A DNA stretch of 46,373 nucleotides from Curtobacterium sp. 'Ferrero' (GCF_002412165.1 NZ_NXIA01000005.1:135468-181840); one strand, 5' to 3'. Shown: positions 9,917-20,277, numbered from the stretch's first letter. A program made the numbers and translations. Notes: a model not told the origin generated them from the letters alone.

Positions 9917-10732
9917 CTACTCGGCGTCGGCCACGGGCGGCACGAACCACGGCGGGAACACCGCGACGCGGGGTGCGTGGCCGCCGTGGTCGGCCAGGAG
10001 CGCCTTCACCTGCTGGCGGGCGCGGTCGTTCGGCACCCCGATGACGGCGACCGCCGAGAACGGCACGCTCGGGCCCGCGAGCAGCTCGAGGCCGTGCATC
10101 TCCGGGTCGGTGAAGTCGGTGCGGCGGATGAGGTTGGTCGCCGCCTCGGGGCCGACGGCGAACCGGACGTCCTCCGCCTCGGCGTCCTGGTCGGCGACGA
10201 TCACCGACGCCCCGAACGCCGACACCGGCACGACGAGGACGACGAAGTCGGTCGCACGGGTGCGCCGTGCCGCGTCCGACCACCGCTCGCCCTCGGCGCC
10301 GCGGCGGAGCTCGTCCCACCGGGTGGCGTCGGGCGACAGCGTGAACGCGACGTGCCCGGCGACCGGGGAGCCGTCGGGTGCCTGGGCCTCGGCGCGCGCC
10401 GCACGGGTGGCGGCCGAGCTCACGTCGACGGCGGGAGCGGCCTGGTCGGCCGCGAGGATCGCACCGGCGGAGACGATGCCGTCGAGGTTGTCGAGGTGGG
10501 TGACGTGGTGCGCCCGGAGCGAGGCGAACACCCGCGCCGCCGGCAGGTCGGGGACGGCGCTGCGCAACGGGGTCCCGGGAGCGCGGGACGGGGCGGGGGT
10601 CGAACGGAGGTCGGTGGTGATGCGGGTCCGGCGCGGTGCCGGGGCGGCGGGGGTGACGGGCGTCTCCCGCTGGCGCGGGGAACAGATGTCGCAGAGCTCG
10701 GTGGGGAAACCGTGGATGCACTCGTCGGTCAC
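9917..10732 (-). CDS. DarT-like ADP-ribosyltransferase family protein (DUF4433), no DarG partner
   Basis: The 271-residue protein resembles the DarT family, enzymes that ADP-ribosylate thymidine in single-stranded DNA using NAD. Supporting features are the block HHVTHLDNLDGIVSAGAILA (residues 75-94) with D/N-x-S motif DVSS at 103-106, Arg110, VAFTLSPDATRWDEL near 128-142 in place of the family VPFYxxPRSPM region, and GLELLAGPSVPFSAVAVIGV (215-233), whose Glu217 aligns with the position of the catalytic glutamate. The N-terminus carries a probable small zinc motif, CIHGFPTELCDIC (Cys5, His7, Cys14, Cys17), followed by a proline-rich linker. The start is GTG. No macrodomain antitoxin gene adjoins it. 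Family membership is inferred from motifs by eye; activity is untested. Confidence 0.7.
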   Translation of the reverse strand: MTDECIHGFPTELCDICSPRQRETPVTPAAPAPRRTRITTDLRSTPAPSRAPGTPLRSAVPDLPAARVFASLRAHHVTHLDNLDGIVSAGAILAADQAAPAVDVSSAATRAARAEAQAPDGSPVAGHVAFTLSPDATRWDELRRGAEGERWSDAARRTRATDFVVLVVPVSAFGASVIVADQDAEAEDVRFAVGPEAATNLIRRTDFTDPEMHGLELLAGPSVPFSAVAVIGVPNDRARQQVKALLADHGGHAPRVAVFPPWFVPPVADAE

Positions 10733-10812
10733 GACTGTCGGGGGTCCTTCCGTGCCGGGTGTGGGGTGGGCGGCACGGTGGTCAACGGTACGTCATCCGG
10801 GCGCCCCTCCGG

Positions 10813-11802
10813 TCACTGCCGGTAGAGCAGCGCGCGCACCTCGGACTCGGCGGCGTGCAGGCGTGCCGGGTCGATGGTCTCCCCGTGCTCGAAGGCGTCG
10901 AGCAGCCGCGGGTCGATGTAGCTCTGCCGACACACCGTCGGCGTGTTGCCGAGCTCCTCGCTCGCGGCCTTGACCGCGTGCGAGACGGCCTTCTTCCGCT
11001 TCGCCTGGCTCGTCTGCGGCCCGGTGACGGCGAGGTCGACGGCGGCCGCGACCGTGCCGTGCAGCGTGCGGAAGTCCTTGGCGGTGAACTCCTCGCCCGC
11101 GCGTTCCTTCACGTACTCGTTGATGTCCTCGGCCGAGAGCGGCTCCCACTCGGCGCCGCGCCGTTCGCGGAACGACAGCAGGCGGGCGTTCGGACCACGA
11201 CGCTTCATGCCGGCGATGACCCGGGCGAGGTCCGCGTCGTGGATGGACGAGGACCACTCCTGCCCGCTCTTGCCGGGGAAGTCGAGCTCGATGTCGTCGC
11301 CCGACACATGGGCGTGCGCGCAGAGCAGCGTCGAGAGCCCACGACTGCCGTGCTCGGTCGCGTACCGTTCCGAACCGACCCGGAGCGATCCCTGGTCGAG
11401 CATCCGGAAGGCCGCGGCGAGCGCCCGGCGCCGGTCCGGCTCCGGGCGGCGGAGGTCCTGCGTCACCATCCGTCGCGCGCTCGGCAGCGACTCGGCGAGC
11501 GCGAGGGCCCGGTCGTACTTGATGCGGTCCATCCGCTCCCGCCAGCCGGGGTGGTACATGTACTGGCGGCGTCCGGCCCCGTCGATCCCGGTCGCGAGGA
11601 TGTGCCCGTTCTCGTAGGGGGAGATCCAGACGTCCTCCCAGGCGGGCGGGATGACGAGGTCCTCGAGGCGCCGGCGGACCGCCGGGTCGGTGACGGTGGC
11701 GCCGTCCGGGTCGCGGTACGAGAACCCGCGTCCGGACCGGACACGGTGGTAGCCACGACCGGTGGTCGTGGAGCGGCGGAGACGGGTCACGGTTCCGAGC
11801 AT
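10813..11802 (-). CDS. Type IB DNA topoisomerase (poxvirus-like)
   Basis: Type IB topoisomerases relax supercoiled DNA through a 3'-phosphotyrosyl intermediate. The 329-residue protein has an N-terminal domain with GRGFSYRDPDG and IPPAWEDVWISPYENGHI, then the catalytic domain. The active-site pentad can be followed: Arg141 in SLRVGSERYA, Lys178 in FPGKSGQEW, Arg245 in KDFRTLHGT, Asn286 in LGNTP (the usual bacterial replacement of the viral His) and the nucleophile Tyr295 in CRQSYIDPRLL. A GTG two codons upstream is an alternative start. Bacterial members are sporadic and non-essential in general. It lies 80 bases before the DarT-like gene and may be co-transcribed with it. Confidence 0.93.
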   Translation of the reverse strand: MLGTVTRLRRSTTTGRGYHRVRSGRGFSYRDPDGATVTDPAVRRRLEDLVIPPAWEDVWISPYENGHILATGIDGAGRRQYMYHPGWRERMDRIKYDRALALAESLPSARRMVTQDLRRPEPDRRRALAAAFRMLDQGSLRVGSERYATEHGSRGLSTLLCAHAHVSGDDIELDFPGKSGQEWSSSIHDADLARVIAGMKRRGPNARLLSFRERRGAEWEPLSAEDINEYVKERAGEEFTAKDFRTLHGTVAAAVDLAVTGPQTSQAKRKKAVSHAVKAASEELGNTPTVCRQSYIDPRLLDAFEHGETIDPARLHAAESEVRALLYRQ

Positions 11803-11818
11803 GCCCACCCGACCCTGT

Positions 11819-11865
11819 GACGGACGGGAGGCACGGATCGCGGTGATCCGTGCCTCCCGTCCGTC
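11819..11865 (-). repeat. Dispersed palindrome copy A, perfect 21-bp arms
   Basis: Arms 11819-11839 and 11845-11865 are exact inverted complements (core GGACGGGAGGCACGGATC) around a 5-base loop. It fills most of the 72 bases between the fibril gene stop and the topoisomerase start, and probably terminates the fibril transcript. Copies B (15775-15819), C (37815-37858) and a half-copy (46197-46214) share the core, so this is a repeat family, not only a terminator. Confidence 0.85.
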
Positions 11866-11874
11866 GTGTGGTCG

Positions 11875-14800
11875 CTACGCGCGGCGGCGACGCCGCAGGA
11901 CCAGGACCGTGCCGCCGATCGTGAGCAGCAGGAGCGCGGCGATCGAGCCCGGCCACACGACGTCGGTGCCCGTGAAGGCGAGTCCGCCACCGTGTGCGGC
12001 CGCTGCCGGCGCTGCCGGGTAGGTGATGGTCAGCGTGGCGGTCGCTCGGCTCCCGTCGTCACCGGCGACCGAGTACGCGATCTCGGCGGTGCCGCTGAAA
12101 CCGTGGTCGGGCGTGAACGTGATCGTGCCGTCCGGGTCGACCGTGAAGGTGCCCTCGTGCGGCTTCGTCACGGTGGTGACGAGCCCGCCCGTGGTCGGGT
12201 CGACGAGCCGGACCGAACCGGCGTCGATCGGCGAGGACCCCTGCCCGTCGTTGCCCAGCACGCCGACGGTGATCGGCTGGCCGGGGGTCCCGGTCCGGAC
12301 GTCGTCGACCGCCTTCGGCGCCGCACCCACCGTCACGGTGATCGTCGAGGCCGCCTCGGTGCCGTCGACGTCGGCGATCCGGTACGGCTCCACGACCGTG
12401 CCGGTCCAGCCGGCCGCCGGGGTGAAGGTGACCGTCCCGGTCGACGTGTCGATCGTGAACGTGCCCTTGCCCGGGACCGCGAGCGTGGTGACGGCCTGGC
12501 CGCCGGCGTCCACCAGGCGGACCGAGCCACGCTCGATCGGCGTGCGTGCGTTGCCGGCGGTGTCGTTGCCGAGCGCGGGGATCTCCACCGGGGTGTCCTG
12601 CGCCGTCCGGGCGGTGTCCGGGGCGGCGGTCGGTCGCACCGCGACGACGGTCACCGTGATCGTGGCCGTGGTGGTCCGTCCGCCGGTGTCAGCGACCTGG
12701 TACGACACCGGGGTCGCCGTGCCGGAGACGCCTGGTGCCGGAACGTACACGACGTGCCCGTCCGCCGGGTCCACGGTGTAGACGCCCTGGTGAGGGACCG
12801 TCAGGGTGCGTCCGTCGGTGGAGACCACCGCTCCGGCGGGTTGACCAGTCGCGGGGAACACGACCGACGTCGGGTCGATCGGTGTCCCGCCGGCGACGCC
12901 GGGTCGGTCGTTGCCGAGGACGGTGATCGACACGGGGGTGTTCTGCCCGGTGCTCGCGACGTCGGCCTCGGCGACCGGCCCGAGCGGCGCGACGGTGACC
13001 GTGATCGTGGAGGACGTCGTGGTGCCGTCGACGTCCGCCACCTGGTAGGTCACCGGGGACGCGGTCCCGCGGAAGGTCGGCTCCGGGGTGAACGTCACGG
13101 TGCCGGTGGACGGGTCGACCGTGTACACGCCGACACCGGGGACGGCGAGCTGGCGGCCGTCGGTCGAGGTGCTGGCGCCGCTCGGCTGGCCGGCGCTCGG
13201 GAACACCACGGAGGCGGGGTCGAGGGGCGTCCTCGCGTTGCCGGCGGTGTCGTTGCGGAGCACGTCGACGGTGGTCGCCGCGCCCTGCGTGGTCGTCGCG
13301 GTGTCGGGTGCGGCCGTCGGTGCCACCGGGGTGACCCTCACGACGATCGTGCCGGTACCGGTCGCACCGCCGGTGTCCCCGACCTGGTAGGTCACGGGGC
13401 TGGTGGTGCCGGTGACGCCCTCGGCGGGTGTGAACGTCACGACGCCGGTGTCGGGGTCGATCGTCCAGACGCCCTCGGTCGGCACGGTGAGCCGCTTGCC
13501 GCCGTCCGACACGGTCGCGCCGGTCGGCTGCCCGGTGGTCGGGAACACGACGGAGGTCGGGTCGATCGGGGTGCCGCCGCTGACGCCCGGGGTCGCGTCC
13601 CCGGCGACGTCGATGGTCGTCGGGGTGTTCTGCTGCGTGGTGGCGCTGTCGTTCGCGGCCTTCGGCCCGACCGCGGTCACGTCGACCGCGATCTGCGCCG
13701 TGGAGGTGTTCCCGTCGGCGTCGGCGACGCGGTAGGTCACCGGGGTGGCGCTCCCGCGGAAGGTCGACTCGGGCGTGAACGTGACCGCGCCGGTCGACGG
13801 GTCGGCCGTCCAGACACCCTCGCCGGGGACGGTGAGGGTGCGGCCGTCGGCGGACACCGTGGCCCTCGCCGGCTGACCCGCCGTCGGGAAGACCACCGAG
13901 GTCGCAACCACGCCGCCCTGGTCGTTGCGGAGGACGTCCACGGTGACGGCGGTCCCCTGCGTCGTCGTCGCGGTGTCGTCCTGGGCCGCGCCGCGGTAGG
14001 TGACGGACACCTGACCCTGCGTGGTGTTCGCGCGGGTGTCCTGGACCGTGTAGGTGACGGGGGTCGGGTTCTTCGTGAAGCCGCGCTCCGGCGTGAAGGT
14101 CACCGCGCCGCTCTGCGGGTCGACGGTCCAGACGCCCTGGCCCGGCACCGTCAGGGTCTTGCCGGCGTCGCTGACCGTGGAACCGGGGACGCCCGTGTCG
14201 GTCAGCTGCACCGACGTGGGGTCGATGTCGCCGGTGGAGCCCTGCAGGACGTCGACCGTGACCGGCTGACCCGGGGTGTTCGCCGTCGACGAGGTGTTCT
14301 CCACCTTCGGCTTGAGCGGGTTGACGAACGCGCAGCTCACGTCGCCGCCCGAAGCGGGCACCGTGAAGGGTGCCGTGGTGCCGCTGCCGGAGGACACCAC
14401 GGTGTTGTCGACCAGGTTCGTGCAGGTGTACGAGGTGTCGTAGTCGTCCGGATCGGTCGAGGCGTTGCCGGGGCTCTGGGTCACGGTGTACGACTGGCCC
14501 GGGAGCAAGATGATCGGACCGGCGGTCACCGTGTCGTTGCCCGAGGACGTCGTCGCGTTGACCGGTGTGGGGACGTCTCCGCCGCCGACGCTGACCGTCA
14601 GCTGGTCGGTCGGCTTCGCCCTGCCGTCCGTGAACCCGCCGGACGCGGCACCGGTCGAGGGGACCGCGCGGGATCCGAGGTCGGTGACGGCGAGGGCTGT
14701 CCCGCCGTTCGCGATGCTCCGCTGCGCGACCGTCTTGCCGGTCACCGGGTTCACCTGGAGGAACGTGTTGGCCGTGGAACCGGCGATGTAGAGGTACCCG

Positions 14801-15504
14801 TCGTCGCCGAACGCCAGGGACGTCAGGGCCGAAGCGGGGGTGATCATCGGGCCGACGGGCGTCGCGGTGGTGGACCCTCCGCCGAGGTCTGCGGCGTCGA
14901 CACGGTAGAGCTGGGCTGCCGTCGCGCTGCTCGAGATGAAGTAGAGGTTGCCCTGGCGGTCGAACGCGAGGTCGCCGTTGCCGCCCGGCGGGTTCGGCAC
15001 CGTCACGGAGGTCACGTTCGACGAGATCGTGTTCGTGTCCGGGTCGTACGAGGTGAAGGTGAAGGTCGAGCCGCTCGACTGTCCCCCGAAGAAGAACTTC
15101 CCCGACTTCGGGTCGACGCCGCCCATCTGGTTCGCCACCAGCGGCGGGTTCGGCCGAGCAGCCGTCTCCCACGAGTCGGTCGACGCCGTGTACTCGAACA
15201 CGGTCGTGCTGTTCGTCATGAACAGCCGGTCCCCGTCGCCGGAGATGCCGATCTGGTTGAGCCCGGTCGCGTTGTTCGGGGCGGTGAGCACGGCCGTCGC
15301 TGCGCCGGTCGAGCGGTCGACGGAGTACACCGTGGACGACCCCGACACGGTCGCGTACAGCTGCGTGGTCGGGAACGGGGCCGCCGCCGACGCCAACTGC
15401 GGCGACAGGACGACCGCGCCACCCGCGACCAGCGCGGTGACGGCGACTCCTGCGAGCAGACGGGCGGAACGGCGACGTGCTGGAGCACGGTGCTTCGGAG
15501 ACAC
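11875..15504 (-). CDS. Sortase-anchored CshA-type fibril surface protein
   Basis: This 1209-residue protein is predicted to be exported and wall-anchored. Residues 1-40 form a signal peptide ([19 protein letters not shown], cleavage near ASA). Residues 45-280 resemble a repeat-rich beta-propeller ([39 protein letters not shown]). Residues 300-398 look like a SpaA/prealbumin-type Ig domain with two cysteines (SYTCTN, VSCAF) that could pair. From about 400 to 1160 there are seven repeats of about 100 residues with the pattern [45 protein letters not shown], as in CshA fibrils of streptococci. The C-terminus has LAFTG (1175-1179), a hydrophobic helix and RRRRR, a class E-like sorting signal. The GTG start at 15502-15504 is chosen because AAGGA lies six bases ahead. 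No sortase gene is nearby. Confidence 0.9.
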   Translation of the reverse strand: MSPKHRAPARRRSARLLAGVAVTALVAGGAVVLSPQLASAAAPFPTTQLYATVSGSSTVYSVDRSTGAATAVLTAPNNATGLNQIGISGDGDRLFMTNSTTVFEYTASTDSWETAARPNPPLVANQMGGVDPKSGKFFFGGQSSGSTFTFTSYDPDTNTISSNVTSVTVPNPPGGNGDLAFDRQGNLYFISSSATAAQLYRVDAADLGGGSTTATPVGPMITPASALTSLAFGDDGYLYIAGSTANTFLQVNPVTGKTVAQRSIANGGTALAVTDLGSRAVPSTGAASGGFTDGRAKPTDQLTVSVGGGDVPTPVNATTSSGNDTVTAGPIILLPGQSYTVTQSPGNASTDPDDYDTSYTCTNLVDNTVVSSGSGTTAPFTVPASGGDVSCAFVNPLKPKVENTSSTANTPGQPVTVDVLQGSTGDIDPTSVQLTDTGVPGSTVSDAGKTLTVPGQGVWTVDPQSGAVTFTPERGFTKNPTPVTYTVQDTRANTTQGQVSVTYRGAAQDDTATTTQGTAVTVDVLRNDQGGVVATSVVFPTAGQPARATVSADGRTLTVPGEGVWTADPSTGAVTFTPESTFRGSATPVTYRVADADGNTSTAQIAVDVTAVGPKAANDSATTQQNTPTTIDVAGDATPGVSGGTPIDPTSVVFPTTGQPTGATVSDGGKRLTVPTEGVWTIDPDTGVVTFTPAEGVTGTTSPVTYQVGDTGGATGTGTIVVRVTPVAPTAAPDTATTTQGAATTVDVLRNDTAGNARTPLDPASVVFPSAGQPSGASTSTDGRQLAVPGVGVYTVDPSTGTVTFTPEPTFRGTASPVTYQVADVDGTTTSSTITVTVAPLGPVAEADVASTGQNTPVSITVLGNDRPGVAGGTPIDPTSVVFPATGQPAGAVVSTDGRTLTVPHQGVYTVDPADGHVVYVPAPGVSGTATPVSYQVADTGGRTTTATITVTVVAVRPTAAPDTARTAQDTPVEIPALGNDTAGNARTPIERGSVRLVDAGGQAVTTLAVPGKGTFTIDTSTGTVTFTPAAGWTGTVVEPYRIADVDGTEAASTITVTVGAAPKAVDDVRTGTPGQPITVGVLGNDGQGSSPIDAGSVRLVDPTTGGLVTTVTKPHEGTFTVDPDGTITFTPDHGFSGTAEIAYSVAGDDGSRATATLTITYPAAPAAAAHGGGLAFTGTDVVWPGSIAALLLLTIGGTVLVLRRRRRA

Positions 15505-15639
15505 GCTGGTCCTTCGGGTCGACGGTCGGCGGCCCGGGGCGCGCACGACGACGACCGCGCGGCGTGGACGCAGCGCGAAGCGAGGTCACGCACGCCGGCA
15601 GGGTCCAGCGTGCGTGAGTGCGGTGTTCGGGTCACCACT

Positions 15640-15658
15640 CGGGGCCGGTTCGGCCCCG
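15640..15658 (-). other. Short perfect hairpin upstream of the fibril gene
   Basis: Arms CGGGGCCG (15640-15647) and CGGCCCCG (15651-15658) flank a 3-base loop. It lies in the 396-base region between tuf and the fibril gene, about 140 bases before the GTG, and may shape the fibril mRNA leader. A -10-like TACTCT (15666-15671 on the minus strand) is just upstream, but its -35 (TGGTTG at 18 bases) is poor, so I do not call a promoter. The rest of the region holds palindrome B and the tuf terminator, and no gene. Confidence 0.5.
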
Positions 15659-15774
15659 CGACCCGAGAGTATCGACCTGCGGGAAACCGCAACCACACCC
15701 AGTGCGGGGTACGCGGAGTCCCCCAACGAGGGGACACCCGGGAGCGGCCCATCCCGGACGACGTGACCCAGTGG

Positions 15775-15819
15775 CGGACGGGAGGCGCGGCGCACGACGC
15801 GCACCGCGCCTCCCGTCCG
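15775..15819 (-). repeat. Dispersed palindrome copy B, 16-bp arms
   Basis: The left arm CGGACGGGAGGCGCGG (15775-15790) is the exact inverted complement of 15804-15819, with a 13-base loop. It shares the core of copies A and C and lies between the tuf terminator and the fibril gene leader. It may act as a second terminator or a transcript-end stabiliser. Confidence 0.8.
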
Positions 15820-15850
15820 TCGCGTGGTGCGGTCCGCACCACGGAAACGA

Positions 15851-15886
15851 ACAGCGGGGCCGGGCCCGAAGGCCCGACCCCGCTGT
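15851..15886 (-). terminator. tuf terminator
   Basis: On the minus strand the stem ACAGCGGGG-t-CGGGCC pairs with GGCCCG-g/c-CCCCGCTGT across a stable UUCG-type tetraloop, one internal mismatch, followed by TTCGTTTCC. It starts 15 bases after the tuf stop and is the clearest intrinsic terminator in the window; it marks the end of the str operon. Confidence 0.92.
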
Positions 15887-15900
15887 GGGAGCAACCGGAG

Positions 15901-17088
15901 TTACTTGATGATCTTCTCGACCGTACCGGCGCCGACCGTACGACCACCCTCACGGATGGCGAAGCGGAGGCCCTCCTCCATGGCGATCGGCTGGATTAGC
16001 TCGACCGTCATCGAGACGGTGTCGCCGGGCATGACCATCTCGGTGCCCTCGGGCAGCGTGATGACGCCGGTGACGTCCGTGGTGCGGAAGTAGAACTGCG
16101 GACGGTAGTTCGCGTAGAACGGGTTGTGACGCCCACCCTCGTCCTTGGTCAGGATGTACGCGTTCGCGGTGAAGTTGGTGTGCGGCGTGACCGAACCCGG
16201 CTTCACGACGACCTGGCCGCGCTCCACGTCCTCACGCTTGAGGCCACGGAGGAGCAGACCGGCGTTGTCGCCGGCCTCAGCCGAGTCGAGCAGCTTGCGG
16301 AACATCTCGATGCCCGTGACGGTGGTCTTCTGCGTCGGACGGATACCGACGATCTCGACCTCCTCGTTCACGTTGAGCGTGCCACGCTCGACGCGACCGG
16401 TGATGACGGTTCCACGACCGGTGATCGTGAAGACGTCCTCGATCGGCATGAGGAACGGCTGGTCGGTGGCGCGCACCGGGTCCGGGACGTTCTCGTCGAC
16501 GGCGGCCATCAGGTCCTGGACGGACTTGACCCACCTCTCGTCGCCCTCGAGCGCGCCGACGGCCGAGACCTGCACGACCGGGGCTTCCTCGTCGAACTCC
16601 TGCGAGCCGAGGAGCTCACGGACCTCGAGCTCGACGAGCTCCAGGATCTCCTCGTCGTCCACCATGTCGGACTTGTTCAGCGCGACGACGATGTAGGGGA
16701 CGCCGACCTGGCGGGCGAGCAGGACGTGCTCACGCGTCTGGGGCATCGGGCCGTCGGTGGCGGCGACCACGAGGATCGCGCCGTCCATCTGCGCCGCACC
16801 CGTGATCATGTTCTTCACGTAGTCGGCGTGACCGGGGGCGTCGACGTGCGCGTAGTGGCGCTTCTCGGTCTGGTACTCGACGTGCGAGATGTTGATCGTG
16901 ATGCCGCGCTGGCGCTCCTCGGGAGCGTTGTCGATCTGCGCGAAGTCGCGAGCCTCGTTGAGGTCCGGGTACTGGTCGTGCAGAACCTTGGTGATCGCCG
17001 CCGTGAGCGTGGTCTTGCCGTGGTCGACGTGACCGATGGTTCCGATGTTGACGTGCGGCTTGGTCCGCTCGAACTTGGCCTTGGCCAC
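15901..17088 (-). CDS. tuf: Elongation factor Tu
   Basis: EF-Tu is the GTPase that delivers aminoacyl-tRNA to the ribosome. The 395-residue product starts [20 protein letters not shown] and carries the P-loop GHVDHGKT (19-26), the switch [18 protein letters not shown] for guanine recognition and the C-terminal [18 protein letters not shown]. Length is typical. Translation starts at GTG, preceded by a strong GAGGAGG seven bases upstream. It is 139 bases after fusA, with a hairpin and a possible TACAGT -10 box in between, so it may have an extra promoter besides the str promoter. Confidence 0.99.
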   Translation of the reverse strand: MAKAKFERTKPHVNIGTIGHVDHGKTTLTAAITKVLHDQYPDLNEARDFAQIDNAPEERQRGITINISHVEYQTEKRHYAHVDAPGHADYVKNMITGAAQMDGAILVVAATDGPMPQTREHVLLARQVGVPYIVVALNKSDMVDDEEILELVELEVRELLGSQEFDEEAPVVQVSAVGALEGDERWVKSVQDLMAAVDENVPDPVRATDQPFLMPIEDVFTITGRGTVITGRVERGTLNVNEEVEIVGIRPTQKTTVTGIEMFRKLLDSAEAGDNAGLLLRGLKREDVERGQVVVKPGSVTPHTNFTANAYILTKDEGGRHNPFYANYRPQFYFRTTDVTGVITLPEGTEMVMPGDTVSMTVELIQPIAMEEGLRFAIREGGRTVGAGTVEKIIK

Positions 17089-17178
17089 TGTGGGTCCTCC
17101 TCAGGACTCGGATCGCATGCCCCCGGTCCGTTCTGGACCGTTGGCCTGCAGGGTGTGTGTCTTTACTGTACTTGGTGA

Positions 17179-17205
17179 CGAGGGGCCCGTCGCCGGGCGC
17201 CCTCG
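17179..17205 (-). other. Hairpin between fusA and tuf
   Basis: CGAGGG-c/g-GCCC and its complement GGGC-CCCTCG form a stem with one bulge around GGCGAC, starting 22 bases after the fusA stop. Just downstream on the minus strand is CAAGTACAGTAAAG, an AT-rich patch with a TACAGT -10-like box but no good -35. The pair could partly terminate fusA mRNA and start tuf mRNA separately. Confidence 0.5.
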
Positions 17206-17227
17206 CCTGGGGAGCAACGCGGGAGCG

Positions 17228-19342
17228 TTACTCGCCCTTGCTCTTCGCGACGATCTCCTCGGAGACCTTGGCCGGGACCTGTGCGTAGGTCTCGAAGGTC
17301 ATCGAGTAGACGGCGCGACCAGAGGTCTTCGACCGGAGGTCGCCGACGTAGCCGAACATCTCGGACAGCGGCACGCTCGCGCGGACCACCTTGACGCCCG
17401 AAGCGTCCTCCATCGAGGCGATCTGGCCACGACGGGAGTTCAGGTCACCGATCACGTCGCCCATGTACTCCTCGGGCGTGCGGACCTCGACGGCCATGAT
17501 CGGCTCGAGGATGACCGGGCCGGCCTTGCGGGCAGCTTCCTTGTAGGCCATCGAACCGGCGATCTTGAACGCCATCTCGGACGAGTCGACGTCGTGCGAC
17601 TGACCGTCCTTGAGGATGGCCTTCACGCCGACCGTCGGGTACCCGGCGAGGATGCCGACCTGCATGGCGTCCTGGATACCGGCGTCGACCGACGGGATGT
17701 ACTCGCGCGGGACGCGGCCACCGGTGACGGCGTTCTCGAACTCGTAGACCTTCTCGGCCGTGACCTCCATGGGCTCGAGCGCGATCTGCACCTTCGCGAA
17801 CTGACCGGAACCACCGGTCTGCTTCTTGTGGGTGTAGTCGTAGCGCTCGACCGGCTTGGTCAGGGTCTCGCGGTAGGCCACCTGCGGCTTGCCGACCGAC
17901 GCCTCGACCTTGAACTCGCGCTTCATGCGGTCGACCAGGATGTCGAGGTGGAGCTCGCCCATGCCCTTGATCGTGGTCTGACCGGTCTCGGCGTTGAGCT
18001 CGACGCGGAACGTCGGGTCCTCTTCCGCGAGCTTCTGGATGGCCGTGGAGAGCTTCTCCTGGTCGGCCTTCGTGTTCGGCTCGATGGCGACCTCGATCAC
18101 CGGCTCCGGGAACGTCATCGACTCGAGGACGACCTGGTCGTTCGGGTCGCAGAGCGTGTCACCGGTGGTGGTGTCCTTGAGGCCGATCACCGCGTAGATG
18201 TGGCCCGCGGTCACGTTGTCGACCGGGTTCTCCTTGTTGGAGTGCATCTGGAAGATCTTCCCGATGCGCTCCTTCTTGCCCTTGGTCGAGTTGATGACCT
18301 GGGCACCCGACTCGATCGAGCCCGAGTAGACGCGGACGTAGGTGAGGCGACCGAAGAAGGGGTGCACCGCGACCTTGAACGCCAGGGCCGAGAACGGCTC
18401 CGAGGCGTCGGGCTTGCGGATGATCTCCTTCTCCTCGTCCTTGACGTCGTGACCGATCATCGGCGGGACGTCGAGCGGCGACGGGAGGTACGCGATGACG
18501 GCGTCGAGCATCGGCTGGACGCCGCGGTTCTTGAACGCCGAGCCACAGAGGACCGGGTAGACCTCGGACGCGATCGTGAGCTTGCGGATGCCCGCGCGGA
18601 TCTCGTCCTTGGTGAGCTCCTGGCCGTCGAAGAACTTCTCGAGGAGGGCGTCGTCGGACTCGGCGACGCGCTCGATCAGCTTCGCGCGGTACTCCTCGGC
18701 ACGGGCCTGCAGGTCCGCGGGGATCTCCTGGACCTCGTACTGGGCGCCCATGGTGACATCACCCTTGGCGTCGCCCGGCCAGACCTTGGCGTGCATCTCG
18801 ATGAGGTCGACGACACCGACGAAGTCGTTCTCGGCACCGATCGGGAGCTGGAGCACGAGCGGCTCCGCACCCAGGCGGTTGATGATCGTGTCGACGGTGA
18901 AGTAGAAGTCCGCACCCAGCTTGTCCATCTTGTTGACGAAGCAGATGCGCGGGACGTTGTACTTGTCCGCCTGGCGCCACACGGTCTCGGACTGGGGCTC
19001 GACGCCCTCCTTGCCGTCGAAGACGGCGACCGCACCGTCGAGGACGCGGAGCGAACGCTCCACCTCGACCGTGAAGTCCACGTGACCGGGGGTGTCGATG
19101 ATGTTGATCTGGTTGTTGTCCCAGAAGCAGGTCGTCGCGGCCGACGTGATCGTGATGCCGCGCTCCTGCTCCTGCGCCATCCAGTCCATCGTCGCAGCGC
19201 CGTCGTGGACCTCACCGATCTTGTGCGTGATGCCCGTGTAGAACAGGATGCGCTCGGTCGTCGTGGTCTTGCCGGCATCGATGTGCGCCATGATGCCGAT
19301 GTTGCGGACCTTGTTCAGGTCGGTGAGCACGTCCTGTGCCAC
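17228..19342 (-). CDS. fusA: Elongation factor G
   Basis: EF-G is the translocation and ribosome-recycling GTPase. The 704-residue product begins [20 protein letters not shown] and shows the P-loop AHIDAGKTT (19-27), the switch [21 protein letters not shown] (guanine specificity), then the domain IV block [20 protein letters not shown] and the C-terminal [12 protein letters not shown]. Domains I-V are all present. It starts with GTG, preceded by GGAGG. It lies between rpsG and tuf in the standard str order, with a 12-bp hairpin in the gap before it. Confidence 0.99.
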   Translation of the reverse strand: MAQDVLTDLNKVRNIGIMAHIDAGKTTTTERILFYTGITHKIGEVHDGAATMDWMAQEQERGITITSAATTCFWDNNQINIIDTPGHVDFTVEVERSLRVLDGAVAVFDGKEGVEPQSETVWRQADKYNVPRICFVNKMDKLGADFYFTVDTIINRLGAEPLVLQLPIGAENDFVGVVDLIEMHAKVWPGDAKGDVTMGAQYEVQEIPADLQARAEEYRAKLIERVAESDDALLEKFFDGQELTKDEIRAGIRKLTIASEVYPVLCGSAFKNRGVQPMLDAVIAYLPSPLDVPPMIGHDVKDEEKEIIRKPDASEPFSALAFKVAVHPFFGRLTYVRVYSGSIESGAQVINSTKGKKERIGKIFQMHSNKENPVDNVTAGHIYAVIGLKDTTTGDTLCDPNDQVVLESMTFPEPVIEVAIEPNTKADQEKLSTAIQKLAEEDPTFRVELNAETGQTTIKGMGELHLDILVDRMKREFKVEASVGKPQVAYRETLTKPVERYDYTHKKQTGGSGQFAKVQIALEPMEVTAEKVYEFENAVTGGRVPREYIPSVDAGIQDAMQVGILAGYPTVGVKAILKDGQSHDVDSSEMAFKIAGSMAYKEAARKAGPVILEPIMAVEVRTPEEYMGDVIGDLNSRRGQIASMEDASGVKVVRASVPLSEMFGYVGDLRSKTSGRAVYSMTFETYAQVPAKVSEEIVAKSKGE

Positions 19343-19380
19343 AGGGTTCCTCCGGAAGAGTTGTAGGAGAGATGGGCGTC

Positions 19381-19424
19381 CGTTCCGGGGCGCCGGGGTT
19401 CTTGACCGCCGACGCCCCGGAACG
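19381..19424 (-). other. Perfect 12-bp inverted repeat between rpsG and fusA
   Basis: CGTTCCGGGGCG (19381-19392) is exactly complementary to 19413-19424, with a 20-base loop. It starts 10 bases after the rpsG stop in the direction of transcription. The position matches that of the S7 regulatory hairpin between rpsL and rpsG in E. coli only loosely, so the function here (attenuator, processing site or partial terminator) is open. Confidence 0.6.
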
Positions 19425-19433
19425 ATGCCGGGT

Positions 19434-19904
19434 CTACCAGCGGTAGTGGGCGAAGGCCTTGTTCGACTCGGCCATCTTGTGCGTGTCCTCGCGGCGCTTC
19501 ACCGCGGCACCGAGACCGTTCGACGCGTCGAGGATCTCGTTCATGAGGCGCTCGGTCATCGTCTTCTCGCGACGGGCCTTGGCGTACGAGGTGAGCCAGC
19601 GGAGCGCGAGGGTGTTCGCGCGGTGCGGCTTGACCTCGACCGGGACCTGGTAGGTCGAGCCACCGACGCGGCGGCTGCGGACCTCGAGGGTCGGACGGAC
19701 GTTGTCGAGCGCCTTCTTGAGCGTCGCGACGGCGTCCTGCTGGTTCTTGGCGGCGACGCCTTCGAGTGCACCGTAGACGATGCGCTCGGCGAGGCCCTTC
19801 TTGCCGTCCAGCAGGATCTTGTTCACGAGCTGCGAGACGATCGGCGCGCCGTAGACCGGGTCTGCGACGACGGGACGCTTGGGAGCGGGACCCTTACGAG
19901 GCAT
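19434..19904 (-). CDS. rpsG: 30S ribosomal protein S7
   Basis: S7 nucleates assembly of the small-subunit head and contacts E-site tRNA. The 156-residue product starts [20 protein letters not shown] and contains [40 protein letters not shown] and the ending NKAFAHYRW, which is typical of bacteria. It starts four bases after rpsL and is followed by a hairpin before fusA. Length is standard. Confidence 0.99.
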   Translation of the reverse strand: MPRKGPAPKRPVVADPVYGAPIVSQLVNKILLDGKKGLAERIVYGALEGVAAKNQQDAVATLKKALDNVRPTLEVRSRRVGGSTYQVPVEVKPHRANTLALRWLTSYAKARREKTMTERLMNEILDASNGLGAAVKRREDTHKMAESNKAFAHYRW

Positions 19905-19908
19905 TGAC

Positions 19909-20277
19909 TCAACCCTTCTTCGCGCCGTAGCGGCTGCGCGCCTGCTTACGGTTCTTCACGGCCTGCGTGTCGAGCGCACCGCGGATGATCTTGTAGCGGA
20001 CACCGGGCAGGTCCTTCACACGACCGCCACGGACGAGCACCATCGAGTGCTCCTGGAGGTTGTGGCCCTCACCGGGGATGTAGGCCGTGACCTCGGTGCC
20101 GTTCGAGAGCTTGACACGAGCGACCTTGCGCAGTGCCGAGTTCGGCTTCTTGGGGGTGGTGGTGTAGACGCGGGTGCAGACACCACGCTGCTGGGGGTTC
20201 GCCTTGAGGGCGGGCGCCTTGGTCTTGGTGACCTTCGGCGTACGACCCTTGCGAACCAGCTGCTGGATGGTAGGCAA
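19909..20277 (-). CDS. rpsL: 30S ribosomal protein S12
   Basis: S12 monitors codon-anticodon pairing and is the target of streptomycin resistance mutations. The 122-residue product reads [20 protein letters not shown] after the start, with [20 protein letters not shown] and [19 protein letters not shown]. Lys43 and Lys88, the classic resistance positions, are wild type. The start codon is TTG at 20275-20277, five bases after AGGAGA; no ATG or GTG is available at the conserved N-terminus. First gene of the str operon. Confidence 0.98.
   Translation of the reverse strand: MPTIQQLVRKGRTPKVTKTKAPALKANPQQRGVCTRVYTTTPKKPNSALRKVARVKLSNGTEVTAYIPGEGHNLQEHSMVLVRGGRVKDLPGVRYKIIRGALDTQAVKNRKQARSRYGAKKG

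Noticed and set aside
11866..15999. Long plus-strand frame opposite the fibril gene
   Set aside because: Arg/Gly-rich composition without domains; mirrors the repeat structure of the real gene on the minus strand.
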